64,000 nt of DNA. Source: Actinoallomurus soli. Its GTDB lineage: Bacteria; Actinomycetota; Actinomycetes; Streptosporangiales; Streptosporangiaceae. The notes under the pieces are model-generated. The model had not been told where the DNA came from. It made no database searches and worked only from the letters and a program-made list of their open reading frames with translations. Shown piece after piece: positions 26,636 to 35,452 of this stretch. Made by a program: the position numbers and the translations under genes. The first letter of the stretch is position 1. Each line of letters begins with the position of its first letter. The stretch covers positions 1,054,001-1,118,000 of the forward strand of contig NZ_JAMXMV010000001.1 of the NCBI RefSeq assembly GCF_024055715.1. Direction: 5' to 3'.

Positions 26636-27439
26636 ATGCGCAGACCGAACAGACGCCAGGCCCTGCTGGCCGTCACCGTCGCAGGCGCCGGCTTAGCGGC
26701 AGGAGGCGTACCCGAGCTGCTGCGCATGCTGCGGCCGGACGCCCGGCCGAAGAAGCCCGCGCCGCGCGGGCACCCGGCCAGGCCCGGACCCGCGCCGCGA
26801 CGCGACCCCGGCTACGCGCACGGATCCCTGCGGGCGCTGCGCCGGCCGGTGCACAGCCTGCACGATCTGACGCCGGCCGCTCCGCCCAACGCCGTCGCGC
26901 TGACCGTCGACGACGGCCCGCACCCGCGGTGGACGCCGATGATGCTGGACCTGCTCGCCGAGCATCAGGTGCCGGCGACGTTCTCCCTGATCGCCGAGGA
27001 GGTCGCCCAGTATCCGAAGCTGGTCGAGCGCATCGTGGCCGCCGGGCACCAGGTGTGCGATCACACCGTGACCCATCCGCTGAACCTGCCGGGGCTCGGC
27101 GCGGCCCAGATCAAGGAGGAGATCGGCGGCGCGCACGACCGGATCGCCCAGGCCTCGGGCGTCGCTCCGAGGTACTTCCGCGCCCCCGGCGGCAACTGGT
27201 CCGCCCAGGTGATGGACACCGCCGCGGAGCACGGGATGATCTGCATCGACTGGGAGATCGATCCGCGCGACTGGGCCCGTCCCGGCACGTCGTCGATCAC
27301 CAGGAGCATGCTCGACAGCAAGCCCGGTGCCATCATCCTGTGCCACGACGGCGGCGGTGACCGTTCGGAGACGATCCAGGCGCTGCGGACCGTGATCCCC
27401 GCCCTCAAACAGCGCGGACTGGCATTCGTCGCACTGTGA
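26636..27439 (+). CDS. Secreted polysaccharide (peptidoglycan-type) deacetylase
   Basis: This 267-residue NodB-domain deacetylase has an N-terminus ([20 protein letters not shown]) that looks like a Tat signal with twin Arg and a hydrophobic core, followed by a proline/arginine linker. Catalytic motifs: LTVDDGPHP (Asp base and metal Asp), DHTVTHPLN (two His ligands), RAPGGNW, and a late CHDGGGDR. Such enzymes remove N-acetyl groups from peptidoglycan or chitin-like chains. GGAGGAGGC is before the ATG. The solitary tatA is divergent and 195 bases away. Confidence 0.88.
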   Translation: MRRPNRRQALLAVTVAGAGLAAGGVPELLRMLRPDARPKKPAPRGHPARPGPAPRRDPGYAHGSLRALRRPVHSLHDLTPAAPPNAVALTVDDGPHPRWTPMMLDLLAEHQVPATFSLIAEEVAQYPKLVERIVAAGHQVCDHTVTHPLNLPGLGAAQIKEEIGGAHDRIAQASGVAPRYFRAPGGNWSAQVMDTAAEHGMICIDWEIDPRDWARPGTSSITRSMLDSKPGAIILCHDGGGDRSETIQALRTVIPALKQRGLAFVAL

Positions 27440-27448
27440 CCTCCTCCG

Positions 27449-28453
27449 CTACCGCAGGTACGGAGCGACGTGATCGACGATCGTCTGCAGGAGGCGCGCG
27501 TTGTGGTCGACGCCGAGCTGGTTCGGGATGGTGAGCAAGAGGGTGTCCGCGGCGGCGACGGCCGCGTCGGCGGCGAGCTCCTTCGCGATGACGTCCGGCT
27601 CGCCGATATAGCTGCGGCCGAACCGGGAAATCGCTCCGTTGAGAATTCCGACCCGGTCGCGGTCGTCCGCCGTGCGTCCGAAGTAGAGGCGGTCTTCGTC
27701 GCTGGTGACCGGCAGGACACTTCGGCTGACAGACACGCGCGGGGTGCGTTCGTGGCCCGCCGAGCGCCACGTCTCGCGGTAGATGTCGATCTGTTCGCGT
27801 TGCTGTTCGTCGAAGGGTGCTCCGGTGTCCTCGGACAGCAGGGTGCTACTCATGAGGTTCATGCCATGCTCGGCGGTCCAGACGGCGCTTGCCCGTGTAG
27901 AGGAGCCCCACCAGACGCGTTCGGTGAGGCCCGGCGAGCGGGGTTCAACGGGAAGTCCGGTGGAAGGGCCTGCGGCCGGGTCGGTTGATGCGATGGGGTG
28001 CCCGGCGATGGCGAGGCGGAACTGCGCGGTGTGATGGCGCGCCATGTCGGCGTCGCTCGTCCCCTCAGCGGGGACGTGCCCGAATGCCTCATATCCACGG
28101 AGCGCCACCTCCTGCGATCCGCGGCCGAGTCCCAGCTGAAGCCGTCCGCCGCTGATGAGGTCTGCCGCCGCGGCTTGCTCGGCCATGGCGTAAGGGTTTT
28201 CGTAGCGCATGTCGATGACGGCAGTGCCGATCTCGATCCGGTGTGTGCGTGCGGCGATGGCGGCGAGCAAGGGGAAGGGCGTGGACGCTTGGCGGGCGAA
28301 ATGGTGTACGCGCACGGCCGCCATGCCGATCCCGATCTCCTCGGCGGCGATCGCCAGCTCGATGGTCTGAATCAACGCGTCGCGGGCGGTGCGGGTGTGT
28401 GAGCCCGGCACGGGCTGGTAGTGACCGAAGGAAAGGAAACCGAGAGTCTTCAT
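27449..28453 (-). CDS. LLM-class flavin-dependent oxidoreductase
   Basis: This 334-residue bacterial luciferase-like monooxygenase starts MKTLGFLSFGHYQPVPGS. TM-barrel features include AAVRVHHFARQASTPFPLLA, TAVIDMRYENPYAMAEQAAA and GRLQLGLGRGSQE, typical of group 1 FMN-dependent LLM enzymes. The family uses FMNH2 or F420. It is transcribed leftward downstream of the MFS pump, 91 bases away, and may belong to the same TetR-controlled unit as a detoxifying oxidoreductase. It is convergent with the deacetylase (9-base gap). Substrate unknown. Confidence 0.85.
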   Translation of the reverse strand: MKTLGFLSFGHYQPVPGSHTRTARDALIQTIELAIAAEEIGIGMAAVRVHHFARQASTPFPLLAAIAARTHRIEIGTAVIDMRYENPYAMAEQAAAADLISGGRLQLGLGRGSQEVALRGYEAFGHVPAEGTSDADMARHHTAQFRLAIAGHPIASTDPAAGPSTGLPVEPRSPGLTERVWWGSSTRASAVWTAEHGMNLMSSTLLSEDTGAPFDEQQREQIDIYRETWRSAGHERTPRVSVSRSVLPVTSDEDRLYFGRTADDRDRVGILNGAISRFGRSYIGEPDVIAKELAADAAVAAADTLLLTIPNQLGVDHNARLLQTIVDHVAPYLR

Positions 28454-28544
28454 CGTGGTGTCCCGTGGTTGTTCTGGTCTGGTTGCAGAGGACCGGCGCC
28501 CTCGCCGTGTGTTCGGTGGGTTGACGGTGAGGGCGCCGGGGCGC

Positions 28545-30014
28545 TCAAGCGCCGGCCGTAGGGGCGTGTCGGCGTGCGTTGAGGCCGAGGGCGGCGATTG
28601 CGCTGGCGAGGGCGAGCGCGGCGGAGGTCCACCAGGAGATGGCGTAGCCGTGGTGCGGATCGGAGCCGGGCAGAGCGAGGAAGATGACGAGAAGGCTCAC
28701 GCCGAGGACGGAGCCGATCTGGCTGCCCATGTTGACCACGGCGCTGCCGGTGGCTGCTTGGTGGGGAGGGAGGTCACGGGTGGCAGAGGAGAACATGGTG
28801 GGCAGCGCCAGACCCATTCCGAAACCCCCGATGAGCCAGCCGGGGAGGATGCCGGAGGCGTAGTGGATGGCGTGCCCCCCGGTGGAGACGGTGATCAGGG
28901 CGATGCCGGCACTCGAGAGGAGGGCACCGACTGCGGCGATGAGGCCCACGGGCAGCCGGTGGGCAAGTCGCGCGGCCAGCAGGGACGCGACGAACACCAT
29001 GCCCGGTCCGGGCGCCACCGCGAACCCCGTCGTGACCACCGACCAGTCGCCTTGCTGTTCGAGCCACTGGATGATGCCCAGCAGCTGGAGTGTGAATGAG
29101 GCGTAGAACAGTACGACCGCCACGTTCGCCGAGGAGAACACCAGGTTCCGGAAGATGTCGAGTTCCACGATCGGCACGTGCGCGCGGGACGAGCGGACGA
29201 TGAACGCCATGAGCGACACCGCGGCCAGGATCAGGCTGCCCAGCGTGGACGCCGCACCCCAGCCCCACTCCGGGGCCTTCACCAGCCCGACGGCGAGGGC
29301 TCCGACGGCGAGGATGATCAGCAACCCGCCGAGCAGGTCGGGGATGCGGGTGGCCAGGTCGTGGCGGACGTTGGGGATCAGGGGGACCGCCATGGCGATG
29401 GCGGCCAGGCAGAGGGGGATGTTGATGAGGAAGATCCACTGCCAGGCCGCGTTCGCCAGCAGACCGCCCGCCGCCGGGCCGGCCGCGGCGGCGAGCGACC
29501 CGCTGGCCGCCCAGATCTGCACGTATTTGTGCACCTTCGCAGGCGGGGCCGTCGCAAGGACCAAGCCAAGGCTGGCCGGGGTGAGCACCGCCGCACCGGC
29601 GGCCTGGATGACACGGAACACAACGAGGAGCCACAGATTCCCCGACAGCGCCGCGCCCAGGCTGGCCACGGCGAACAAGCCGAGGCCGAGGATGAAGGCG
29701 CTCTTACGTCCGTAGCGGTCTGCCAGCCGGCCCGCGGGGACCAGCAATGCGGCGAAGACGATGGCGTATCCGTTCAGGATCCAACTGAGATCTGACAGGT
29801 CGCGCGTACCGATCCCGCGCCCGATGGGAGCGAGGGCGACGTTGACGATCAGCAGGTCGAGCGCGGCCAGGAAGGTCGCCATCGCCAGCAGCGCCAGGAC
29901 GAGCCTCGGCCGGCGAACGCTCGGCCCCGACGCGCCGGATGCGGCAGCAGTGGCTGTGTCCCTTCCTGGAAGTGGCTTGACGAGGGTCTGATCGGGCGGA
30001 AGGCCGTCGGACAT
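28545..30014 (-). CDS. MFS efflux transporter, DHA2 (EmrB/QacA) family
   Basis: This 489-residue protein has about 14 membrane helices. The N-terminal part contains LDLLIVNVALAPIGRGIG (motif D1) and LADRYGRKSAFILGLG (motif A), with motif C-like residues around PAAGGLLANAAWQW. DHA2 pumps export drugs or lipophilic cations with proton antiport. CGGAGAAGTC precedes ATG 30014; an ATG five codons earlier is possible. The promoter region upstream holds TetR-type operators (30089-30106, 30138-30155), so it is the probable target of the TetR at 30642. Confidence 0.88.
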   Translation of the reverse strand: MSDGLPPDQTLVKPLPGRDTATAAASGASGPSVRRPRLVLALLAMATFLAALDLLIVNVALAPIGRGIGTRDLSDLSWILNGYAIVFAALLVPAGRLADRYGRKSAFILGLGLFAVASLGAALSGNLWLLVVFRVIQAAGAAVLTPASLGLVLATAPPAKVHKYVQIWAASGSLAAAAGPAAGGLLANAAWQWIFLINIPLCLAAIAMAVPLIPNVRHDLATRIPDLLGGLLIILAVGALAVGLVKAPEWGWGAASTLGSLILAAVSLMAFIVRSSRAHVPIVELDIFRNLVFSSANVAVVLFYASFTLQLLGIIQWLEQQGDWSVVTTGFAVAPGPGMVFVASLLAARLAHRLPVGLIAAVGALLSSAGIALITVSTGGHAIHYASGILPGWLIGGFGMGLALPTMFSSATRDLPPHQAATGSAVVNMGSQIGSVLGVSLLVIFLALPGSDPHHGYAISWWTSAALALASAIAALGLNARRHAPTAGA

Positions 30015-30088
30015 GACTTCTCCGTTCATGCGATCTGTGGTCGGTGCTCGACGCCGTGCCCTGGCATGCCCGCGGAACATCGACACAG

Positions 30089-30106
30089 GTACACGGAAGC
30101 GTTTAC
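30089..30106 (-). promoter_or_regulatory. TetR operator site 1, facing the MFS gene
   Basis: Read leftward the site is GTAAACG-CTTC-CGTGTAC, an 18-bp imperfect dyad. It matches sites at 30138-30155 and 30617-30634 (consensus GTAAACG-N4-CGTRTAC). It lies 75 bases upstream of the MFS start, in the opposite orientation to site 2. Confidence 0.7.
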
Positions 30107-30137
30107 ATGCGGACCGTAACACACCCAAAGCGCTGAA

Positions 30138-30155
30138 GTAAACGCAACCGTGTAC
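30138..30155 (+). promoter_or_regulatory. TetR operator site 2, facing the nitroreductase fragment
   Basis: GTAAACG-CAAC-CGTGTAC, the mirror image of site 1. Together sites 1 and 2 form a 19-bp inverted repeat (17 of 19 matching, when each is extended by one base) with a 31-base spacer, the arrangement expected for two divergent promoters under one repressor. Confidence 0.7.
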
Positions 30156-30195
30156 CTCAAGAGCGGCTCAGCACTTCGCCCTGACGTGGTGGAAC

Positions 30196-30600
30196 GCCGA
30201 CGGGCTCCCGTCTCGCGGATGTATGGAGCTGTACGGAGCGCTGGGCATCGGCCGCGACGATCGCGCGGCACGCGCGGCCTACGACGTAGAGGGCCTGGGG
30301 TTCTATGGCGCGCCACACGTCGCGTTCCTGTTCGTCGGCGGCGACGGCGGGGCGCGGCTGGCCGCGGATGTCGGCGCCTACATGCAGACGCTGCTCCTGG
30401 CGATGACCGCGTACGGCGTGAACGGCTGCCCGCAGGGATTGCTGAGCTTCTACGCCGACACCGTGCGCGCCGAACTCGGCGTCACCGGCGGAAGGCTGCT
30501 CGTGGGTATCTCCTTCGGCCATGCCGACGAGGCCGCGCCGGTGAACCGGGTGACGACCAAGCGAGCCCCGCTCGAGTCGACCACGACCTTCCACGCATGA
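30196..30600 (+). pseudogene. Nitroreductase family protein, N-terminally truncated
   Basis: The frame gives LPSRGC then MELYGALGIGRDDRAARAAY, APHVAFLFVGGDGGARLAAD, VGAYMQTLLLAMTAYGVNGC, and near the end ISFGHADEAAPVNRVTTKRA. This is the C-terminal ~135 residues of a nitroreductase (usual length ~220), including the FMN-contact VNRVTTKRAPL tail. The first ~75 residues with the FMN phosphate-binding Ser/Arg motif are missing, and in their place sits the operator region. ATG at 30223 is the only clear start and has no good ribosome site. Most likely a deletion remnant once divergent from the pump gene; a short functional protein is less likely. Confidence 0.6.
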
Positions 30601-30616
30601 CCAGGCGCCTGGTGAT

Positions 30617-30635
30617 GTAAACGGTAGCGTATACT
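30617..30635 (+). promoter_or_regulatory. TetR operator site 3 overlapping a -10 box of the tetR gene
   Basis: GTAAACG-GTAG-CGTATAC (30617-30634) matches the two sites in front of the pump. TATACT (30630-30635) inside it is a near-consensus -10 hexamer only six bases before the tetR ATG, so the mRNA would be leaderless and autorepressed. Confidence 0.65.
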
Positions 30636-30641
30636 TGGTTC

Positions 30642-31253
30642 ATGAGTACAACGCCGACGGTGTCTCAACGGCGGGGACGCGGAGGTCGGGAGCGTATTCT
30701 GGCCGCTGCCGCCCAGCTGTTCGCGGCCCAGGGGATCAACGCCACCGGCATGGAACAGGTCGCCGAGAAGGCGCCGGTGTCGAAGCGGACGCTCTACGCG
30801 CACTTCAAGACCAAGAACGACCTGGTCATCGCCCACTTGCAGGGTCTCGTGCTGACGGGTGCCACTCTGGAGAGCGTTCTGGACCGCGAGGACCTCCCCC
30901 CTCGGGAGCGGGTTCTCATGCTCTTCGACCAGATCGCAACGGACGCGGGGCCGGTTCGTGGTTGCCCGTTCATCGATGCCGCCGCGGAGTTTCCGGATCC
31001 GGAGAGCGCGGTCCACTCCTACGCCCGCGACCAGAAACTGCGAATGGTGCGGCTGATCGCCGCCCTGGTGAGGAAACTGGGCTGCCGCGAACCCGATGCA
31101 CTCGCCGAGCAACTGGCCACTCTCGCGGACGGCGCGGCCAGCCGCGCCATGGTGCTGGACGAGGCGGACTACGGCCGGCACGCACGGGCGGCTGCGCAGG
31201 TCCTCCTCGATCATGCTCTGCCGAACACCGACGGACGAGACAAGGGTCGGTGA
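30642..31253 (+). CDS. TetR/AcrR family repressor
   Basis: In this 203-residue protein the N-terminal HTH is GGRERILAAAAQLFAAQGIN, MEQVAEKAPVSKRTLYAHFK, TKNDLVIAHL. The C-terminal part (RGCPFIDAAAEFPD, REPDALAEQLATLADGAASR) matches the TetR_C subfamily that often controls efflux and oxidoreductases. No ribosome site is seen; a -10 box six bases upstream suggests a leaderless transcript. Sites 1-3 of the shared dyad strongly suggest it represses itself, the MFS pump and the former nitroreductase gene. Confidence 0.9.
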   Translation: MSTTPTVSQRRGRGGRERILAAAAQLFAAQGINATGMEQVAEKAPVSKRTLYAHFKTKNDLVIAHLQGLVLTGATLESVLDREDLPPRERVLMLFDQIATDAGPVRGCPFIDAAAEFPDPESAVHSYARDQKLRMVRLIAALVRKLGCREPDALAEQLATLADGAASRAMVLDEADYGRHARAAAQVLLDHALPNTDGRDKGR

Positions 31254-31277
31254 GGCTGTTCGTGGGTGTCTCCTCTA

Positions 31278-31318
31278 TGCGGTAATCATCCGTTCTGGGG
31301 GAGGCTTTCGTGCGGTAA
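31278..31318 (+). promoter_or_regulatory. Direct repeat upstream of formate dehydrogenase
   Basis: TGCGGTAA occurs at 31278-31285 and 31311-31318, exactly 33 bases apart (about three helical turns), 42 bases before the formate dehydrogenase start. The spacing suits a dimeric activator bound on one face. No -10/-35 pair is clear. Confidence 0.4.
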
Positions 31319-31359
31319 AGCGATGTATCAACGGGACAGATCGCGGGCAGGCGGCTCAC

Positions 31360-34300
31360 ATGACCTTGCGCGAGCTGGTCGCGTCATGGCCGGTCCTCCG
31401 CCAGCTGAAGGGCGGCGACCCGCGGGGCGACGCGGCGAAGAGCCGGCGTACCGCCCGGCTGCGGCCCCGGATCCGGGACGCGGACAAGGTGGTCGACTCC
31501 GTCTGCCCGTACTGCGCGGTGGGCTGCGCGCAGAAGGTCTATGTCAAGGACGAGCGGGTCATCCAGATCGAGGGCGACCCGAAGTCGCCGATCTCCCGCG
31601 GCCGGCTCTGCCCCAAGGGGTCGGCCAGCCTGCAGCTCACCACCGGCTCCTCACGGATGCACGAGGTCCTGTACCGGAGGCCGTACGGGACCGACTGGGA
31701 GCGGCTCCCGCTCGACCGGGCCATGGACATGATCGCCGATCGGATGATCGCCGCTCGCCGGGACGGCTGGGTGTGGGAGTACGAGGGCCGGAACGTCCGG
31801 CACACGCTCGGCATCGCGAGCCTGGGCGGAGCGACGCTGGACAACGAGGAGAACTACCTCCTCAAGAAGCTCTGGACCGCCCTCGGCGCCGTCCAGATCG
31901 AGAACCAGGCCCGTATTTGACACTCCGCGACCGTCCCCGGTCTGGGGACCAGCTTCGGGCGCGGCGGCGCGACGACGTTCCAGCGGGACTTCCGGAACGC
32001 CGACTGCATCCTCATCCAGGGCTCGAACATGGCCGAGTGCCATCCGGTCGGGTTCCAGTGGGTGATGGAGGCCAAGGCGCGCGGCGCGGTCGTGATCCAC
32101 GTCGACCCGAGGTTCACCCGGACCAGCGCGCTGTCCGACCTGCACGTGCCGATCCGCGCCGGCACGGACATCGCCTTCCTCGGCGGCCTGATCCACCACG
32201 TCCTGGAGAACGAGAAGTACTTCCGCGAGTACGTCCTCGCCTACACGAACGCGGCGACGATCGTCCGGGAGGAGTTCCGGGACACCGAGGACCTCGACGG
32301 CCTGTTCTCGGGCTACGACGAGGAGCACCGGGTGTACGACCCCCGGAGCTGGCAGTACGCGGGGAGCGAGATGCCCGCGCCGTCCGGCGAGGTCGACGAG
32401 GAGATGCTCCTGATGACCGAGACGGCGCGTGTCGAGGCTCACGGCTCCGGCGGCCCGGAGGTCTCCGGGAAGATCTACACCGACGAGACGCTGCAGCACC
32501 CCCGGTGCGTGTTCCAGATCCTCAAACGGCACTTCGCGCGGTACACGCCGGAGATGGTCGAGCAGATCTGCGGCGTCCCCCGGGACCTCTTCGACCGGGT
32601 CTGCGAGTACCTCACCGGCAACTCCGGCCCCGACCGTACGACCGCGATCGGGTACGCGGTCGGCTGGACACAGCACACGACCGGCGTGCAGAACATCCGC
32701 GCCGCCTCGATCCTGCAGTCGCTCCTCGGCAACATCGGACGCCCCGGAGGCGGCATCCTCGCCCTGCGCGGGCACGCCAACATCCAGGGCTCCACCGACA
32801 TCCCCGCGCTGTTCGACCTGCTGCCCGCCTACATCCCGATGCCGCACCTGGGGCAGAACGAAGGCCTTGCGGCCTACCTCGAGGACGAGGCGGCGAGCAA
32901 GGGCTACTGGGGCAAGATGTCCGCCTACATGGTCAGCCTGCTGAAGGCCTGGTGGGGCGAGCACGCGACCGCCGACAACGACTTCTGCTTCGACTACCTG
33001 CCCCGGCTGACCGGCAACCACAGCACCTACCACACCGTCCTGCGGCAGATGGAGGGCGTCTGCAAGGGCTACCTGCTGATGGGCGAGAACCCGGCGGCCG
33101 GCTCGTCCAACTCCCGGTACGAGCGCATGGGCATGGCGAACCTCGACTGGCTGGTGGTCCGCGACTTCTCGCTGATCGAGAGCGCGACCTGGTGGAAGGA
33201 CGGCCCGGAGATCGAGACGGGCGAGATGCGCACCGAGGACCTCCGCACCGAGGTCTTCTTCCTGCCGGCCGCGGCGCACACCGAGAAGTCGGGCAGCTTC
33301 ACCAACACCGATCGCCTGCTGCAGTGGCGGGACCAGGCCGTCGAACCCGCCGGCGAGGCCCGCAGCGACCTGTGGTTCGTCTACCACCTCGGCCGGCTGA
33401 TCCGGGAGAGGCTGGCGAGCTCCGACGACCCGATGGACCTGCCGATCAAACACCTGACCTGGGACTACCCGACCGAGGGCACCCAGGCCGAGCCGTCCGC
33501 CGAGGCGGTGCTGGCCGAGATCAACGGCTTCGGCCCCGGCGGACGGCACTTGAGCTCCTACGACGAACTCGCGGACGACGGCTCGACCTCCTGCGGCTGC
33601 TGGATCTACTGCGGCGTCTACGCCGACGGCGTCAACCAGGCCGCGCGCCGCAAGCCCGGCTGGGAACAGGACCACGTGGCGCTGGAATGGGGCTGGGCCT
33701 GGCCCGCGAACCGGCGGATCCTCTACAACCGCGCGTCCGCCGACCCCGGTGGACGCCCCTGGAGCGACCGCAAGGCGTACCTGCGGTGGGACGCCGAGCG
33801 CGGGCGATGGACGGGACCGGACACCCCGGACTTCCCGCCGACCCTGTCCCCGGACCACCGGCCGCCGCCGGACGCCACGGGCCCGGACGCGCTGTCGGGC
33901 ACCGACGCCTTCATCATGCAGGCGGACGGCAGGGCGTGGCTGTACGCGCCCGCCGGCATCGTCGACGGCCCGCTGCCCGCGCACTACGAGCCCCAGGAGT
34001 CGCCGTCGGAGAACCCGCTCTACCACTACGGGCGCAACCCGGCCCGTGAGCTCATCCAGCATCCGGTCAACCGGTACCAGCCCAGCGACGGCAAGCCGGG
34101 ATCGGAGCTCTTCCCCTACGTCACGACCACCTACCGCCTCACCGAGCACCACACCGTCGGCGGGATGTCCCGCTGGGTGCCGTACCTGTCGGAGCTGCAG
34201 CCGGAGTTCTTCTGCGAGGTCTCCCCGGAGCTCGCGGCCGAGCGCGGCCTGACCCACCTCGGCTGGGCCACCATCGTCTCGGCGCGCGCCGTCATCGAGG

Positions 34301-34587
34301 CGCGGGTGCTGGTCACCGAGCGGATGACCCCGCTGATCGTGGAGGGCAGGCCGCTGCACCAGATCGGCCTGCCGTACCACTGGGGACGGAACGGCTACAG
34401 CCGCGGCGACTCGGCCAACGAGCTGGCCCACCTCTCCCTCGACCCGAACACCCACATCCAGGAGGTCAAGGCGATGGCCTGCGACATCCGTCCCGGACGG
34501 CGGCCGCGCGGACCGGCCGCGCTGGAGCTCGTCGAGGACTACCGGCGGCGGGCGGGCATCACCGAGCGGACCGGCATGGAGATCTGA
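31360..34587 (+). CDS. fdnG: Selenocysteine-containing formate dehydrogenase, alpha subunit
   Basis: A 1075-residue molybdo/tungsto-bis-MGD enzyme oxidises formate to CO2. The [4Fe-4S] motif is C49-x2-C52-x3-C56, with C84 in GRLCPKGS. At residue 187 the codon is TGA (31918-31920): the context NQARI-U-HSATVPGLGTSFGR matches the Sec site of E. coli FdnG (NQAR-V-U-H). The frame stays open on both sides in the same phase, and a SECIS hairpin follows at once. Without readthrough the product stops at 186 residues; standard callers will split it in two (the second part starting about 32029). No twin-arginine signal is visible, unlike E. coli FdnG. Beta and gamma genes follow in an operon. SelA, SelB, tRNA-Sec and SelD must be encoded elsewhere. 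Confidence 0.93.
31918..31949 (+). promoter_or_regulatory. Bacterial SECIS element with UGA codon
   Basis: UGA at 31918-31920 is followed after 12 bases by the hairpin GTCCCC-GGTCT-GGGGAC (31933-31949): a perfect 6-bp stem and the pentaloop GGUCU. Counting U of UGA as 1, position 17 is U and positions 23-24 are G and U, the residues known to matter for SelB binding to E. coli fdhF/fdnG SECIS. E. coli fdhF carries the same GGUCU loop. This directs selenocysteine insertion. Confidence 0.9.
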
Positions 34588-34588
34588 C

Positions 34589-35452
34589 ATGGCAGAGCGC
34601 ATGGGCTTCTTCACCGACACCTCCGTGTGCATCGGCTGCAAGGCCTGCGAGGTGGCCTGCAAGGAGTGGAACGCCATCCCGGAGGACGGCCTGAACTTCA
34701 CCGGGATGTCGTACGACAACACCGAGAGGCTCGGCGCCGACAGCTGGCGGCACGTGGCCTTCATCGAGCAGCGCAAGCCGCTGGCCCGGCAGGAGCCCGG
34801 CGTGGACCACGAAGGCCCGGTCCCGCCCCTCGGCACGCCGCCGGACCTGGCCCCGATGAACCCCATGACGCCGGGAGAGGGCGGCGACCTGCGCTGGCTG
34901 ATGTCCAGTGACGTCTGCAAGCACTGCACGGTCGCGGCCTGCCTGGACGTCTGCCCCACCGGCGCGCTCTTCCGTACGGAGTTCGGCACGGTCGTCGTCC
35001 AGTCCGACGTCTGCAACGGCTGCGGCTACTGCATCCCGGCCTGCCCGTTCGGCGTGCTCGGCCAGCGCAAGGACGACGGTCGGGCCTGGAAGTGCACGCT
35101 GTGCTACGACCGGATCGGCGACGGCCTGGAACCCGCGTGCGCCAAGGCATGCCCGACCGACTCGATCCAGTACGGGCCCCTGGACGAGCTGCGCGAACGC
35201 GCCGCGGCCCGGGTCACCACCCTGAACGACGCGGGCGTCGACGACGCGCGCCTCTACCTCGCCGACACCGACGACGGGATCGGGGGAGCGGGCGCGTTCT
35301 TCCTCCTCCTCGACGACCCCGAGGTGTACGGCCTGCCCCCCGACCCGATCGCCACGACCCGCGACCTGCCGGCCATGTGGCGGCACGCCGCGCTCGCCGC
35401 CGCGGGCCTGCTCGGCGCCGGCCTGCTCGCGTTCGCCGGGCGGCGGCGATGA
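34589..35452 (+). CDS. fdnH: Formate dehydrogenase beta subunit, 4Fe-4S ferredoxin type
   Basis: This 287-residue electron-transfer subunit has four cysteine clusters: CIGCKACEVACKEWN (16-30), CKHCTVAACLDVCPTGALF, CNGCGYCIPACPFGVLG and CTLCYDRIGDGLEPACAKAC, enough for four [4Fe-4S] clusters as in FdnH/FdoH. The C-terminal ~20 residues (ALAAAGLLGAGLLAFAGRRR) form one membrane helix that anchors the hydrophilic part. It passes electrons from the alpha subunit to the NrfD-like partner. The start is one base after the fdnG stop; its own stop overlaps the next ATG. Confidence 0.92.
   Translation: MAERMGFFTDTSVCIGCKACEVACKEWNAIPEDGLNFTGMSYDNTERLGADSWRHVAFIEQRKPLARQEPGVDHEGPVPPLGTPPDLAPMNPMTPGEGGDLRWLMSSDVCKHCTVAACLDVCPTGALFRTEFGTVVVQSDVCNGCGYCIPACPFGVLGQRKDDGRAWKCTLCYDRIGDGLEPACAKACPTDSIQYGPLDELRERAAARVTTLNDAGVDDARLYLADTDDGIGGAGAFFLLLDDPEVYGLPPDPIATTRDLPAMWRHAALAAAGLLGAGLLAFAGRRR

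Noticed and set aside
31918-31920. TGA in the formate dehydrogenase gene as a nonsense mutation (pseudogene).
   Set aside because: The context matches the selenocysteine site of FdnG, the frame continues intact for ~890 codons, and a canonical SECIS hairpin follows.
31266-34049. A 927-codon open frame overlapping the formate dehydrogenase in another phase.
   Set aside because: It is arginine/proline-rich without motifs, a typical high-GC shadow of the real gene.
31651-35016. An 1121-codon minus-strand frame over the formate dehydrogenase genes.
   Set aside because: Antisense shadow; composition is typical of reversed high-GC codons and both strands' real genes are certain.
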